Shown: positions 9,647 to 20,544 of the stretch, piece after piece
How the letters are laid out: every line of letters starts with the position of its first letter
How positions within the stretch are numbered: the first letter of the stretch is position 1
Assembly (NCBI RefSeq): GCF_030247185.1
Contig: NC_080571.1
Location: 106,599,128 to 106,663,127, forward strand
Source of the DNA: Malaya genurostris
Taxonomy: Eukaryota > Arthropoda > Insecta > Diptera > Culicidae
Direction of reading: 5' to 3'
DNA: 64,000 nucleotides
Made by a program: the position numbers and the translations under genes
The notes under the pieces: generated by a model
Told to the model about the DNA's origin: nothing
What the model saw: only the letters and a program-made list of their open reading frames with translations
The model's database searches: none

Positions 9647-10935
9647 CAAAAGATACAAAACCTGAGACAATTGGCCATTGAGCTGATAACTGCTTCAAAA
9701 AATTTCTAGCTATTGGAAGGAATGCCATTATGAGGGTCTTTAAGGGTTCAGATATATTGAATGCTGAGAAAATCCATTCAACAATTTCCGAAAACTTCAG
9801 TAATCCTGTTGGTGGCTGTGAAATGGAGCCCACAGGATTATTACCTTTTTCTGTGCTAGATCCTGGATTGGTTTCCAGGAGGCACAGTCTTTGGTTTTGA
9901 CTTTTTTTGTTTAACACGGGGATCTTTTTTTGAAGATGAAACTTTAGGTGTCTTTTTTGGTAATTTGGAAGAAGACTTCTTTCTCTTAACTGACCCTTGG
10001 GTAGTGATAAACGAATTACCTTCACTATTTTCGTCAGAGTCAGAGTCCTCTGTTTCCTCTAGATTTGAAAACCCGTTTTCGGTTTCCAAAGGGGGGACAT
10101 CAATGACCGTTTTAAGCATTTCTGCATATGTGCGCTTAGACCGTGCTTTTAAAGAAAGCTTAATTTTGTCTTTGTGCACTTTAAATGCAGTGCATACTGA
10201 AATATCCTCATGAGGACTTTCCCCACAATAAATACATTTTTCAATTTCCTTGTTGCAATCATTATCTTTATGAGGTCCTTCACACTTAATACATTTTGGT
10301 TTATTGCTACAGTAAGTAGCTGTGTGTCCGAATTTTTTGCAGTTCGTACAATTCATTACATTTGGAACAAAAAGCCGAACAGGGAGGCGAATTTTATCGA
10401 CATAGACATGGGACGGCAACGCAGATCCGGCAAATGTCACTCGAAACGAGTCTGATGGGCGATAAACTTTTTTTCCCTCTTCATAAACTACTGAGTACAG
10501 TTGTTTGCACTCCAGTATTTTCACACCCTCAAGCATAGAGTTCTTGAAACGACCAACACCATGCTTGAGTAAATCATCTACCGAAAGACTCGCTTCGGTA
10601 ACAACACCGTCAATTTCGACATCTTTGGAGGGTATGTAAACTTTATACTCTTTATTGAAATGTTCCGAAGAGACAATATCATTCGCGTGTTTCAAATTAT
10701 TTACCACAACACGAATTTTATCGTTATTTACTTTTATGATCTCTTTGATTGAAGAGAATCGTGATGTCAAACCTTTAGAAATTTGGTAAATGTTTAATGG
10801 CTTTGATATACGTCTAAAAAAGACTATCCAAGGCCCAGAAGAGCTCTCCTGATATTTTTTCGTTCGTGGGGGTATAGGATTCATGCTAGGATTTACGTCC
10901 ATGGATTCATCCATCACATTAAAATTTTTAATCAA
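9639..10935 (-). pseudogene. I-clade LINE ORF1: gag-like RNA-binding protein, frameshifted near its C terminus
   Basis: The first frame (10935-9856, 359 codons) has an N-terminal region followed by three zinc knuckles near residues 193-248: CTNCKKFGHTATYC, CIKCEGPHKDNDC and CIYCGESPHEDISVC, then a lysine/serine-rich segment and a premature TAG at 9856. A second frame overlapping it from 10025 continues to 9639 and carries a hydrophobic, family-like tail (EIVEWIFSAF, LIMAFLP) ending exactly at the ORF2 overlap. A single indel around 9856-9900 therefore seems to separate the two parts. Such proteins package the element RNA into cytoplasmic particles. Alternatives: sequencing error, or a programmed frameshift, for which no slippery site is obvious. 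An internal ATG at 10914 could be the true start. Confidence 0.82.
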
Positions 10936-11600
10936 ACTTTAAAATAAAAAATGAAACCAACACTACACAGTACTCAATCAAAAGGAAAAGAAAAAACTTC
11001 TACCTTGAAATTGTTGTCTATCTCCGTTGCACTGCCGTGTAGATCCTCGTTGCTCTAGATGTTCTTGTTGGATGCTGATTGTTGGATGTGATGCTGCTGC
11101 TACCTGACATCCAGCACCACTCGATTTCCGATTTACTTTTGTCTTCGCCAGCTGCAACCAGTGCAGGTCACCGGTGTATACCTGCGTGTTGTATGGCAGT
11201 GGAAAGACCGAGTTGTCTTGTCTCCTTCTTCCTTGTGCTCCGCACCGATATGCTACTGCACCGAAGTGCCTTCGCACCGGTGTGCCTTTGCACTCTCCTG
11301 CTTCTGTGTGCCTTTGCACTCTTCTTCTTCAATGTGCCTTTGCACTCTCCTGCTCAGCACTTGTGGCTGTATATTGTGGCCTGGGTAGAGCTTGGGAAAC
11401 GCCCTTTGTTGTTTCCTTCACCAGCTTGGCCCAGCACTAGGCCTCTCTTATGCAGCACGATTTTACGTTTTAACGGCTGCTGCCAACAGGTCTCTACCTG
11501 TAGTTCAACCGTTGTCGTATTTAACGCGTGTAAACTAACCAGCGTTATTAAACTGTACGCTTCTATACACAACCTTCTCGGTTGAACGGCTATTACTGAA
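10936..11600 (-). promoter_or_regulatory. 5' UTR and presumptive internal promoter of the I-clade element
   Basis: More GC-rich than its surroundings and without a long frame. The minus strand begins ttcagtaatagccgttcaac right after the duplication. Non-LTR elements of this group use a downstream internal promoter; the location is inferred from element structure. Confidence 0.6.
11282..11348. repeat. 26-bp tandem units in the 5' UTR
   Basis: gtgcctttgcactct occurs at 11282-11296, 11308-11322 and 11334-11348, exactly 26 bp apart, with degenerate related pieces upstream near 11245-11280. Iterated 5'-UTR modules often act as promoter subunits of LINEs. Confidence 0.85.
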
Positions 11601-11615
11601 TGATAATATATATTT
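11601..11615. repeat. target-site duplication, right
   Basis: tgataatatatattt, the exact partner of 5551-5565. Confidence 0.92.
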
Positions 11616-12039
11616 GAAAACTATGATTTTAAAGAACGAAGCAAAAATTTTCTCATTGTGACTAGCTCAAGTCTTTTGTTAGATTGCGCCGTATTTTTCC
11701 GAATTGCTGTAGCTCTCAAACTGCTAATTAGAAAAATGGGGTTCGGAGAAGAAGTGATAAAACAATATTAAAAATTGCGCACGGGAAAAAGAAGTTATAT
11801 ACTTTTGTCATAATTAGGTATCAAGGTTTGGATGAACGAAACTGTGAAGATGATTGTACATGCTTCACTGCGTATGATATTCATGAATATACCTGCTTTA
11901 TGAACTATTTCGCTTTTGAGGAGTCGTGCGGTTTGTTGTTTCATTGGAATGGCTGTCCATGCACGAGAATGGAAGAGAACGAAAAATACCACCACTACCA
12001 CTGTTTCTCCTTCTCTCGGTAACAGAGAATGTGTAACCC
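11616..12039. other. unassigned spacer
   Basis: Opposing short frames exist on both strands but show no domain or motif. No repeat match was noticed within this window. Confidence 0.4.
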
Positions 12040-12314
12040 CATAATTCATAGCACGCAACTATCTTCAAAAGACTGGATAGTGCTGAAAATTATATATTCA
12101 GTTTTTTTTTCAAGACTAATAACTGACTCTTAACTGTCGAATGTTTCTCTGAGATCCAAACGTGCTTCACATTCGTTTATACATAATTCATTTCGTGTGC
12201 ACTGTCACCGCTAGCGCGTTTATTTGAATAAAGGATCTGCTGTAATGAGGACATGGGTTTTTACAGCTCTCAACAAGACACAGTAATACGCAATGAAAAT
12301 TCAATAAAAACCTT

Positions 12315-14330
12315 TTTTAATCCACCTACTGTTTTAATCCACCTACTGGGCCTTTCTCATATTACTAATATTTTCAGAAATTCACCAGAAGATTTTGTTA
12401 AGAATTTTTTTTTCAATCTTGAATAAAAAGAAACTTTCTTTGGGTATACACTAACATAACCTTTTCAAATTGTAAACAGTTGTGTCAAGTTGATAAGAAT
12501 TTTTCTTTATTTTGCATCGTCGCACTAAATGATTAAACACAATTTTATAGTTCTGGAACCGGAAATCGAACTCGGATGAAATTAAACAACAACCTATAAG
12601 ACTGTAGGAACTTTTATCTGAGCCTGTTTGTGGAAATCGATCAAATCATCTCTGTGAAAATTGAATGAGTCTCGTTTTAAACTTTTTGACTACTACTTCT
12701 GGTACTTCTGGAACCAGGAACTTAGAACCAGTATAACCAAAGTCGGTTCGTTTAGTAAGTAACTAACATAGCCTACAAATTGAATCAGTTTTAAGCCAAA
12801 TCTAGAAGAATTTTACCCTCCGTCGCTCTAAATGACGGTGTGAAATTCAATAGCAACCTACAGGATTACGAGATTTTTTTTATGAGTGCCTTTATTTGAC
12901 ACATACTCACACATAGTCACATAAAGCTCGATTAACTGTGTCAAATAATATAGAACACTTAGCACTCTGGGTCAATTTTCACAAGTCAATTCTTCAAGTG
13001 ATTGCATAAACTTTCTATATAAGATAGGCAATAGGTGTACTTTTATAGAAAAGCATCGTTATCATGATCTTGTAATAACAATAACAAGTAGATGCAAATT
13101 GAATAAAAGGATTAGAAATTTACATATTTTTCACCTGACAAATATAAATTTTAATATGGCAACCCTGCACGCTGTATGAAATTGAACAAAGCACGCTGTG
13201 AATGGAGCAAAGCCGCACGTACCGTCGCGTACCAGTTTTGCATCGTCATTATTTTTTATTAAAGAAGTTTTAACATTGTTGTCACTCACCTCTTCGGACC
13301 AGAAAAGTTTTCTGACTCTATGTGCGGGGTTGGGAATCGAACCCAGGTGGGCAGCGTGAAAGGCATCGACTTACCCATCACGCTATACCCGTTCTCCTGC
13401 ATCATCATTTTGAATTTGAATGTTTTTACACTCATCGTCCTACAATTTCGGAACCGGATGTCGGATCAGGATGAAATTGCACAGTATATTTGAAGACAAT
13501 GAGAGCTTTAATTTGAATCGTATATCGTGAAAAATGGCTTGACCGTTGCTGAGAAATCGGCGGGACTTCCGTTTTTGGAGATTTTCTTCACTTTTACCGG
13601 TGCTTTCGGAAGCGGAAACCGGGGACTAGTAGTCCCAAAGTAGTTTGATGTAATCACTAACTGATAAGATCCGTCAACTAGATCAATTTAGCCGTAAGTT
13701 TTATAAAAATGTGCACCTCGGTTCGCCATCACTTGTGAAAAAATACTCATGAAATTGAAAATTTTCACCTATCGCACTGTAATACCGGGACCGGAAGTCG
13801 GATCTGGATCAACTTTTCAAGGACTTTTAAAAAAAATTTCAAGACCTTTTATTTGCTTCTTAGTTTGTGAAAATTGGTCAAGAAATTTCCGAAAAAATTG
13901 ATTGCATATTTTTTCATAAATTTTCACATATTTCCTTGTAATTCCGGAACCGGAAGTGGGATCCAATTAAACTCAGGAAAATTGTATAAGGCTATAAGAC
14001 CTTTCATTTAAATCTAAGTTTGTGAAAATCGGTTCAGCCATCTTTGAGAAACGTGTGTGACTATTTTTTTCCTTTTTTGGTGCATATCACCCTGTAATTC
14101 CGGAACCGAAAGTCGGATCCATATGAAACTCAGGAACTTTGTATGGGACCTCAAGACCTTTCATTTGAATCTAAGTTTGTAAAAATCGGTTTAGCCATCT
14201 CTGAGAAAATTGAGTGACATCATTTGTCACACACACAGACAGACATTTTATGGTCTCGACGAACTGAGTCGAATGGTATATGACACTCGGCCCTCCGGTC
14301 CTCGGTTCAAAAGACGGTGCAGGAGTTAGT
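12315..14330 (-). repeat. dispersed degenerate repeat D, copy 2 (long)
   Basis: Inverted relative to copy 1: it starts at tttaatccacctact...gcctttctcat and ends with gtcgaatggtatatgac, cggccctccggtcctcgg and ggttcaaaagac. Between are about eight to ten diverged units of 'ttccggaaccggaagtcgg ... cctttcatttgaatctaag ... tgtgaaaatcggttcagcc'. Interrupted by SINE A at 13252-13398. Confidence 0.75.
13252..13398 (-). mobile_element. SINE A, copy 1 (tRNA-derived)
   Basis: Read on the minus strand: an A-box-like region in gggtatagcgtgatgggtaa, a B-box gggttcgattcc, ccccgcacatagagtcagaa, then a tail with ggtccgaagaggtgagtgac and an AT-rich end. Flanked by imperfect direct repeats tgcatcgtcatt (13239-13250) and tgcatcatcatt (13399-13410), as expected for LINE-mobilised insertion. 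The tail recurs at 63150-63213. Confidence 0.8.
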
Positions 14331-14616
14331 TTCTTTCGAATCAGATCGCCATCGCTAATCCTGCGCTCCTGTTTTTTTTCTTTTTATAATATTCAAGTAT
14401 ACCTAAGAATTCTCATCCTCTATTAACTTGACACGAATTAAGTAAGTTATATGCAACAGTTTTGTTGGCATAAAGTCATCATTAACAGCAGTTCGCGCTC
14501 GGAGCACGCAGAAACATTCGACATTTCAAAGCCAGTCATCAGTATGTTGGCGAAAACTGAATATATAATCTTCAGCACTCTTCAGCCTCGTGAAGATAGC
14601 TGCTTGCTATGAATTA

Positions 14617-14914
14617 TTTTGTAAAAGGAACGACGTTCAGACCATGAGATAGAAAATTATATTCATTCCGTGTATTTGTGGAATATGATTTTCTACCACT
14701 AGTTTTTGTCTCTTTTTGAGCGATGAAATTGTGCGCTCACAATGCTATGGAAACTATATGTTCATTCATGTTCTATTAGAAATCTAATTGATTAACTAAA
14801 ATTCTGAAATAAAAACGCATTTTCAATTATATTGGTAACCTTTTTTAAACATGATTTGGAATTGTGTCCCTTTAAACATTGATTTCAATGTATTTTGATT
14901 TCAATTAAAAAAAC
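14617..14914. other. unassigned spacer with a small hairpin
   Basis: About 14648-14697 folds as tagaaaattatattcattcc against ggaatatgattttcta. No coding signal. Confidence 0.45.
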
Positions 14915-15945
14915 TTTTTTAATCCACCTAGTGGTGTAATGATACCTTTCTCATATTACTTATATTTTCAAACACATCTTTAGAAGATTCTGTCAAGTTT
15001 CTTTTTTTGAAATTTGAAAAAAAAATCAAAAACTTTCTTTGATATAAATTAGCATCACCTTTTCAATTTGTAAACAGTTATGTCAAGTTAATAAAAATTT
15101 AAATGTGGCAACCTTGCAAGCTATACGAAATTGAACAAAGCACGTTGTGTGCTAGGCCGGCTCGTTTTCTTCTTCTTCCGTACCAGCACGTACCGATGCG
15201 TACCGATTTTGTATGACAGTTTGAAAGTCGGATCTGGATGAAATTGCACAGTATCTTTTGAGATAATAAAAGCTTTAATTTAAATCATGATGTGTGGAAA
15301 TCGGTTTAACAGTTGCTGAGAAATCGAAGTGAGTTCCGTTTTTTAGGCTTTTCTTCACTATTACCGGTGCGTTTGGAAGCGGGAACCGGGCACTAGTAGT
15401 CCCAAATTAGATTCATATATCCACCAACTAACAAGTTCTGTCAACTAGATGAATTTACCAGTAAATTTCATAAAAATGTGCACCTCGTTTCGCCATCGCT
15501 TGTGAAAAAATCCTCATGAAATTGAAATTTTTTACTAATCTCACTGTAATACCAGAACCGGAAGTCGGATATGGATTAACTTTTCGAGGACTTTCTGAAG
15601 AATCTGAAGACTTTTCCTTTGCATCTTAGTTTGTTAAAATCGGTTGAGAAATTTCCGAGAAAATTGAATGCGCATTTTCCCATAGATTTGCACATATTGC
15701 CTTGTAATTCCGGAACCGGAAGTCGAATCGGAATAAAATTCAATAGCGATCTATGGGACCATAAGACCTTTCATTTGAGTTTGTGGAAATCGGTTCAACC
15801 ATCTCTGAGAAAATCTAGTGTCATTATTTGTCACAAACACACACACACAGAGATTCTCTCAGTTCGTCGAGCTGAGTCGAATGGTATATGACATTACTCG
15901 AAAAGTCGGTTGTGATTGTATAGCCTTTCAATATGGGAAAGGCAA
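14915..15945 (-). repeat. dispersed degenerate repeat D, copy 3
   Basis: Begins tttaatccacctagtggtgt, followed by gcctttctcat-like termini and several diverged units, and ends at gagtcgaatggtatatgaca and gcctttcaatatgggaaagg. It shares the Rgcacgttgtg / acgtaccg internal segment with copy 2 (13180-13230 and 15130-15200), so copies 2 and 3 derive from one longer master. Confidence 0.75.
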
Positions 15946-16131
15946 AAATTGTAATAAAAATAATTTATTTCTAACACTACGGAAATTGGAAATTAAAAGT
16001 AACTCCAGCTGTGTTGGAGTGACGATTTTTTTTTAATCTGGATCAATACTTTTTGAGCTTTTAGATTATTTTAGTTGATGGCCAAATGAACTGATTTCGT
16101 CTAATCAAGACCTCACCTTCCCGAAATACTA
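15946..16131. other. unassigned spacer
   Basis: AT-rich; ends with the TA that borders the next MITE. Confidence 0.4.
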
Positions 16132-17791
16132 CACGGAACGACCGAAATTAGCTCTGCGCCTAATTCGTATTACTGTTTTTGAATTAGTTGATTTTAACAA
16201 CAAAATTTCCAAAATAACTATAAAATTAGTTAAAATTGAGAATTTACATTGCTGAAAAAACTCTTATTTTTAGAGAATGTGTTTAGTTGCCGAATATCCT
16301 GGACACAAACCAGCAATATTTCAATCCAACACGAAATTCTTTTTGACAACTAATTTTGTTATTAAAATCAGAAAATTTGTTTCTATTTATCTATCACCAT
16401 CATTACTGAAAGACAACACAAAGAAAACAAAAATGAAATTGGTTTTATTAACAAGTTTATTAGCCAAAAACTCATGAGAAGTTTCAAAGCAAAGCAATAC
16501 ATTAAAAAGCTAAAAAGGACAGTCTTATTGAAACTGCTTGCAAATTGTATAGATGTTTTTCGCATGTGTTACGATATTTGTTTATTTGTTTGTTTATTTG
16601 TTTGGAGCCGGGAAAAGCCCGCTGGAGCTGAGGTTCTTTAAACCTCTTTCTCCAACAGGCATAAAACCTTCTCGTCTTTTGCATCTACAGATTACAAATA
16701 TCCAACAGATACATTTTTTGGCTTAAAAATACAACTATCACTAATCTTTATCTAAACATAACAAATTAAAAAAAAAATAAATAAATAAATAAAGTAACAT
16801 GAAAACTCTAACTGTGCCTGTCTCTGAGATCGTAGATAGAATTAAAGCTAACTAGAGAGAGTATTCCGGAAACGTTTTTTTGCAGTAGTACGCGACAAGT
16901 GGAAATCGAAAACATCTGAACAGCGATTGAAAAGGCGACACATGCTGAGGAAAGGTTCGTTATATGCATAATTTGTTCTAGCACGAGGTAACCTCAGAAA
17001 TGACTATCCAAATATACATTTCTAAACCGATTTGTAAAAATGACGTAGACTCTTAGTGGAAAGTGTATTTATTCAGTATTTGTGCGCATTTGAAGCGATT
17101 GTGCGTAATAATGTTTTTACGCGGAACAGTGAAGTGAGTTTCGAATGTTGCACTCTAATTGTATATGTCAAATGATGTTTTTGTATCTTCCAAACTTCTG
17201 GGCAACCTCGTCCGGTGTACTACTTGTATTCGGTTTTTGTTTTCCGAGTGCTCAAAGTTTTCAGTGAGAGAGTCGATTTCGCGAAGTCGAATGAAGAAAA
17301 CAACGATTTAGAAGAAAAATTTTCAAAAAGAAGTTTATGTTTCGTTTGTGTCTTTTTCTCCAATACAACATCGTATTTATACCTGCCAATATAGAAAAGA
17401 CAACCGCGACTGAAATTTTTTTCGGTAGTAGTGTGCCATCTAGTGGCTAATAGTCATTACGGTGTTAACGTTTTTTCGGTGACAGAACGCCATACAGCTG
17501 CAAATTGCAGAAATTAATTCAACCCTTTATGTTGGTTGAAAACAAAGTTTTATTTCTCTAATTCAACTAAAAAATTAGTTGAATAGAAATGAAGTGTGCC
17601 TTAGCTAAGAAATGACGGCACGTTTAATCGGTGAATTCAACTAAAAAAATAGCCATTTCAACAAATATTTCATTATTATTAAGGGAATTAGAATTAGAAA
17701 ATCTTAATCAGCAAAAGTTTTTTAGTTGTCTCAAAAAATAACTAACTAAAATCAGAAAATCAACTTTTTTCGCTAAAATGATGATTCCGTG
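16132..17791 (+). mobile_element. TA-flanked MITE M, copy 1, with an internal insertion
   Basis: Termini CACGGAACGACCGAAATTAG at left and the complementary ttccgtg at right, each next to a TA (16130-16131 and 17792-17793), as expected for a Tc1/mariner-type target duplication. The interior matches the reverse complement of 18753-19909 and parts of copies 3 and 4. No transposase is encoded; short frames such as that at 16277-16477 recur in each copy but have no domain. Confidence 0.8.
16575..17013 (-). mobile_element. insertion in MITE M copy 1: LINE 3'-end-like fragment
   Basis: Absent from copy 2, which reads straight through at the equivalent point (near 19540). On the minus strand it ends in a (TAAACAAA)n-like tail at 16575-16600, typical of a non-LTR 3' terminus. 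An additional AAATAAATAAA run lies near 16770-16792. No protein domain is seen. Confidence 0.5.
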
Positions 17792-17793
17792 TA

Positions 17794-18750
17794 GAAATAC
17801 CAGGGGGAATTAACGTCGTTTTCTTAAAAATGGCTGAACATTGTTTTTTGTAAATTGATTATTTGGTTATTTGTGATTTATTTCATTGAAGTTGTTTTTC
17901 AGCCAATTCCCACCGTGATCACTGAAATTAAAAATCCTCCTTACTTAACTCTACTTCTTTCTTCAACGTATTTCTAATTAAACGAACCAACTCAATTCGA
18001 TTGTCTCCGATAGCTTCTGTTTTTGGGTGAATCTATCACTATAACGAACATTATGCTAAATAGACATTAGTCTTTTAAATTCGCTCATCACTCTTCCGTC
18101 TCATTCCGTGAAAATCCCCTTGAAAGCAATAAATCGTGTTTGCAAGAGCTAAATATTTGGTGCTTTGATACGATGCACTGCCGTTTTACTCACCCTCCCC
18201 ACAAGGGCGAAAAACTTAGGAGCCCTTTTGATCCACGGAATAAATGGCCCAGAACTTTGCACGCTTGTACACGTACTGGAAGGAGATCCCTCCGACGTTG
18301 TGGACCATTGATTAGAATTGACTTTTAATGTGGGCGCTGACTGTCCCAGGAATTGTTAGGCATACCATCATCCAGGAAGAATGACTAACATTCCCGGGAA
18401 ACTTTCTCATCGGGACTGGGGAACACCGGCGTGATGTGGTGTTCTATATTCAGGAGGCGAAACATGGCCACATTCTTGCACCGTAAGAAGAATAGCCTAC
18501 CCATCCAGAATCGTCATGGTTTGACCTAATTTGTGCGCAATGAAATGTGCGAGTCGCACCGAAACTTGTCACGTAGATAAATGGAAAAGCCGACATGCTG
18601 TCGTCTCACGGGAAAACTAAACCTTTCACTCACATTGGATTAGGAACAAGTTTTGTGAATCATAATCAAACGAGATGGAGAGCCGCATTATACAGAAAAT
18701 CTTGGTTAGGCTAAGATGGACTAAGTGTATACACTTAGCTGGACCGCAAG
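17794..18750. other. unassigned spacer between inverted MITE copies, partly GC-richer
   Basis: 18140-18700 is clearly less AT-rich than its surroundings, but neither strand gives a recognisable protein. A 62-codon frame at 18140-18328 has no known motif. May be unique host DNA or an unrecognised element tail. Confidence 0.4.
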
Positions 18751-18752
18751 TA

Positions 18753-19909
18753 CACGGAACGACCGAAATCAGCATTTTCGCGAAAAATTTAGTTGATTTG
18801 CTGATTTTAGTTAGTTATTTTTTGAGACAACTAAAAAAATCTTACTTTTGCTGATTTAGATTTTTTATTCTCATTCCCTTAATAATAATAAAATATTTGT
18901 TGAAATGACTATTTTTTTTAGTTGAATTCACAAATTAAACGTACTGTCATTTCTTAGCTAAGGCACACTTCATATCCAGTCAACTAATTTTTTAGTTGAA
19001 TTAAAGAAATATAATGTTGTTTTCAACCAATATGAATGGTTGAATTGGCTTCTGCAATCTGCAGCTATATGGCGCCCTGTCACCGAAACGGTAACACCTT
19101 AATGACTACTAGCCACTAGATGGCACACTACTGCCGAAAAAAATTCAGACGCGGTTGTCTTTTCTATATTGGCAGGTATAAATACGATGTTGTGTTGGAG
19201 AAAAAGACATAAACGAAACGTAAACATCTTTTTGAATTTTTTTTCTTCTAAAGCACTGTTTCTTCATTCTCACTGAAAACTTTGAGCACTCGGAAAACAA
19301 AAACCGAATACAAATAGTACACCGGACGGCGCAGCTCGGAAGGTTTGAAGATACAAAAAACCTTCATCACAATTAGAGTGAAACATTCGAAATTCACATC
19401 ACTGTTCCGCGTAAAAACATTATTACGCACAATCGCTTCAAGTGCGCACAAATTCTGAATAAATACTTTTCCACTAACAGTTTACGTCATTTTTACATAT
19501 CGGTTTAGAAAATTATATAGGGATATATCGTAACACATGCGAAAAACATCTAAACAATTTGCGAGCAGTTTCAACAAGACTGTCCCTTTTAGCTTTTTAA
19601 TGGATTGTTTTGCTTTGACACTGCTGTCCTTCAGTAATGACGGTGATAGATAAATAGAATCAAAGTTTCTGATTTTAATAACGAAATTAGTTGTCAATGA
19701 GAATTTCGTGTTGGATTGAAATATTGCTGGTTTGTGTCCAGAATATTCGCCAACTAAACACATTCTCTAAAAATAAGAGTTTTTTTCAGCACAGTAAATT
19801 CTACATTTTAACTAATTTTATAGTTATTTTGGAAATTTTGTTGTTAGAATCAACTAATTCAAAAACAGTAATACGAATTAGGCGCAGAGCTAATTTCGAT
19901 CGTTCCGTG
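18753..19909 (-). mobile_element. TA-flanked MITE M, copy 2 (uninterrupted)
   Basis: 1,157 bp between TA dinucleotides (18751-18752 and 19910-19911). Ends CACGGAACGACCGAAATCAG and, in reverse complement, CACGGAACGATCGAAATTAG: about 20-bp terminal inverted repeats with two differences. Orientation is opposite to copy 1. This is the best reference copy in the window. Confidence 0.85.
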
Positions 19910-20544
19910 TAGGTATGTCACAATAAATGGAGTAAACTTACGGTGATTTTAATGGCATATTATTTCCATTAATTTGAACTTGAATGTGCACAACATTTCA
20001 ATCAGGAGTAGTAGATTCAAAAATTTCAACGACAGGAATTGCCAGAAAGAAAACATTAGTTGGTTTTCTGATTTTAGTTAGTTATTTTTTGAGACAACTA
20101 ATAATTTCCTTAATAATAATAACATATTAGTTGAAATGGCTATTGTTTTAGTTGAGTTCACCAATTAAACGTGCTGTCATTTCATAGCTAAGGCACACTC
20201 CATTTCCATTCAACTAATTTTTTAGTTGAATAAGAAAAATAAAATGCTGTTTTTAGCCAACATGAATGGTTGAATTGACTTCTGCAATCTACAGCTATAT
20301 GGCGCATTGTGACCGAAAAAAAAATTTTAGTCGCGGTTGTCTTTTCTACACACCCAAACCTCCGTTTACGAACACTTTTTATACGTTACCTCTTTTTACG
20401 TACCTCTTTTTACGAACCAAATCCCAAATAACGTAATCTTTTTTTACGAACCAAATCCCAAATAACGTAAACTTTTTTTACGAACCTACTTCGTAAAAAG
20501 AGGTTTTGTCATTCATCGAAAGCGATTTCCGACTCCATGGAAAC

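Larger units (their letters stand above)
5566..11600 (-). mobile_element. complete I-clade non-LTR retrotransposon
   Basis: A 6,035-bp element with identical 15-bp duplications on both sides. Minus-strand order: 5' UTR (11600-10936) with iterated 26-bp units, gag-like ORF1 with three zinc knuckles, ORF2 with endonuclease, reverse transcriptase, RNase H and a C-terminal cysteine/histidine motif, a 3' UTR (5953-5575) and a short A tail. Presence of RNase H in ORF2 places it in the I superfamily (I, Loa, R1 and relatives) and excludes canonical Jockey, which lacks it. The perfect duplication and uninterrupted 3.7-kb ORF2 indicate a recent insertion; ORF1 carries a frameshift. Confidence 0.93.
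12040..14616. repeat. block flanked by inverted repeats (12040-12170 / 14490-14616)
   Basis: 12042-12104 (cataattcatagcacgcaac onward) is matched in reverse complement by 14550-14615, and the similarity continues inward through tgtcgaatgtttctc near 12140-12160 and 14505-14535. The enclosed DNA is mostly repeat D. Either a terminal-inverted-repeat element into which repeat D inserted, or an old inverted duplication. Confidence 0.6.

Noticed and set aside
9647..9670. ORF2 start at 9670
   Set aside because: The ATG at 9646 overlaps the stop of the shifted ORF1 frame and lies right before the endonuclease domain; the upstream eight codons look like ORF1 sequence in another frame.
11079..11585. 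168-codon plus-strand frame
   Set aside because: Lies antisense in the 5' UTR of the I-clade element and reads through the 26-bp iterations.
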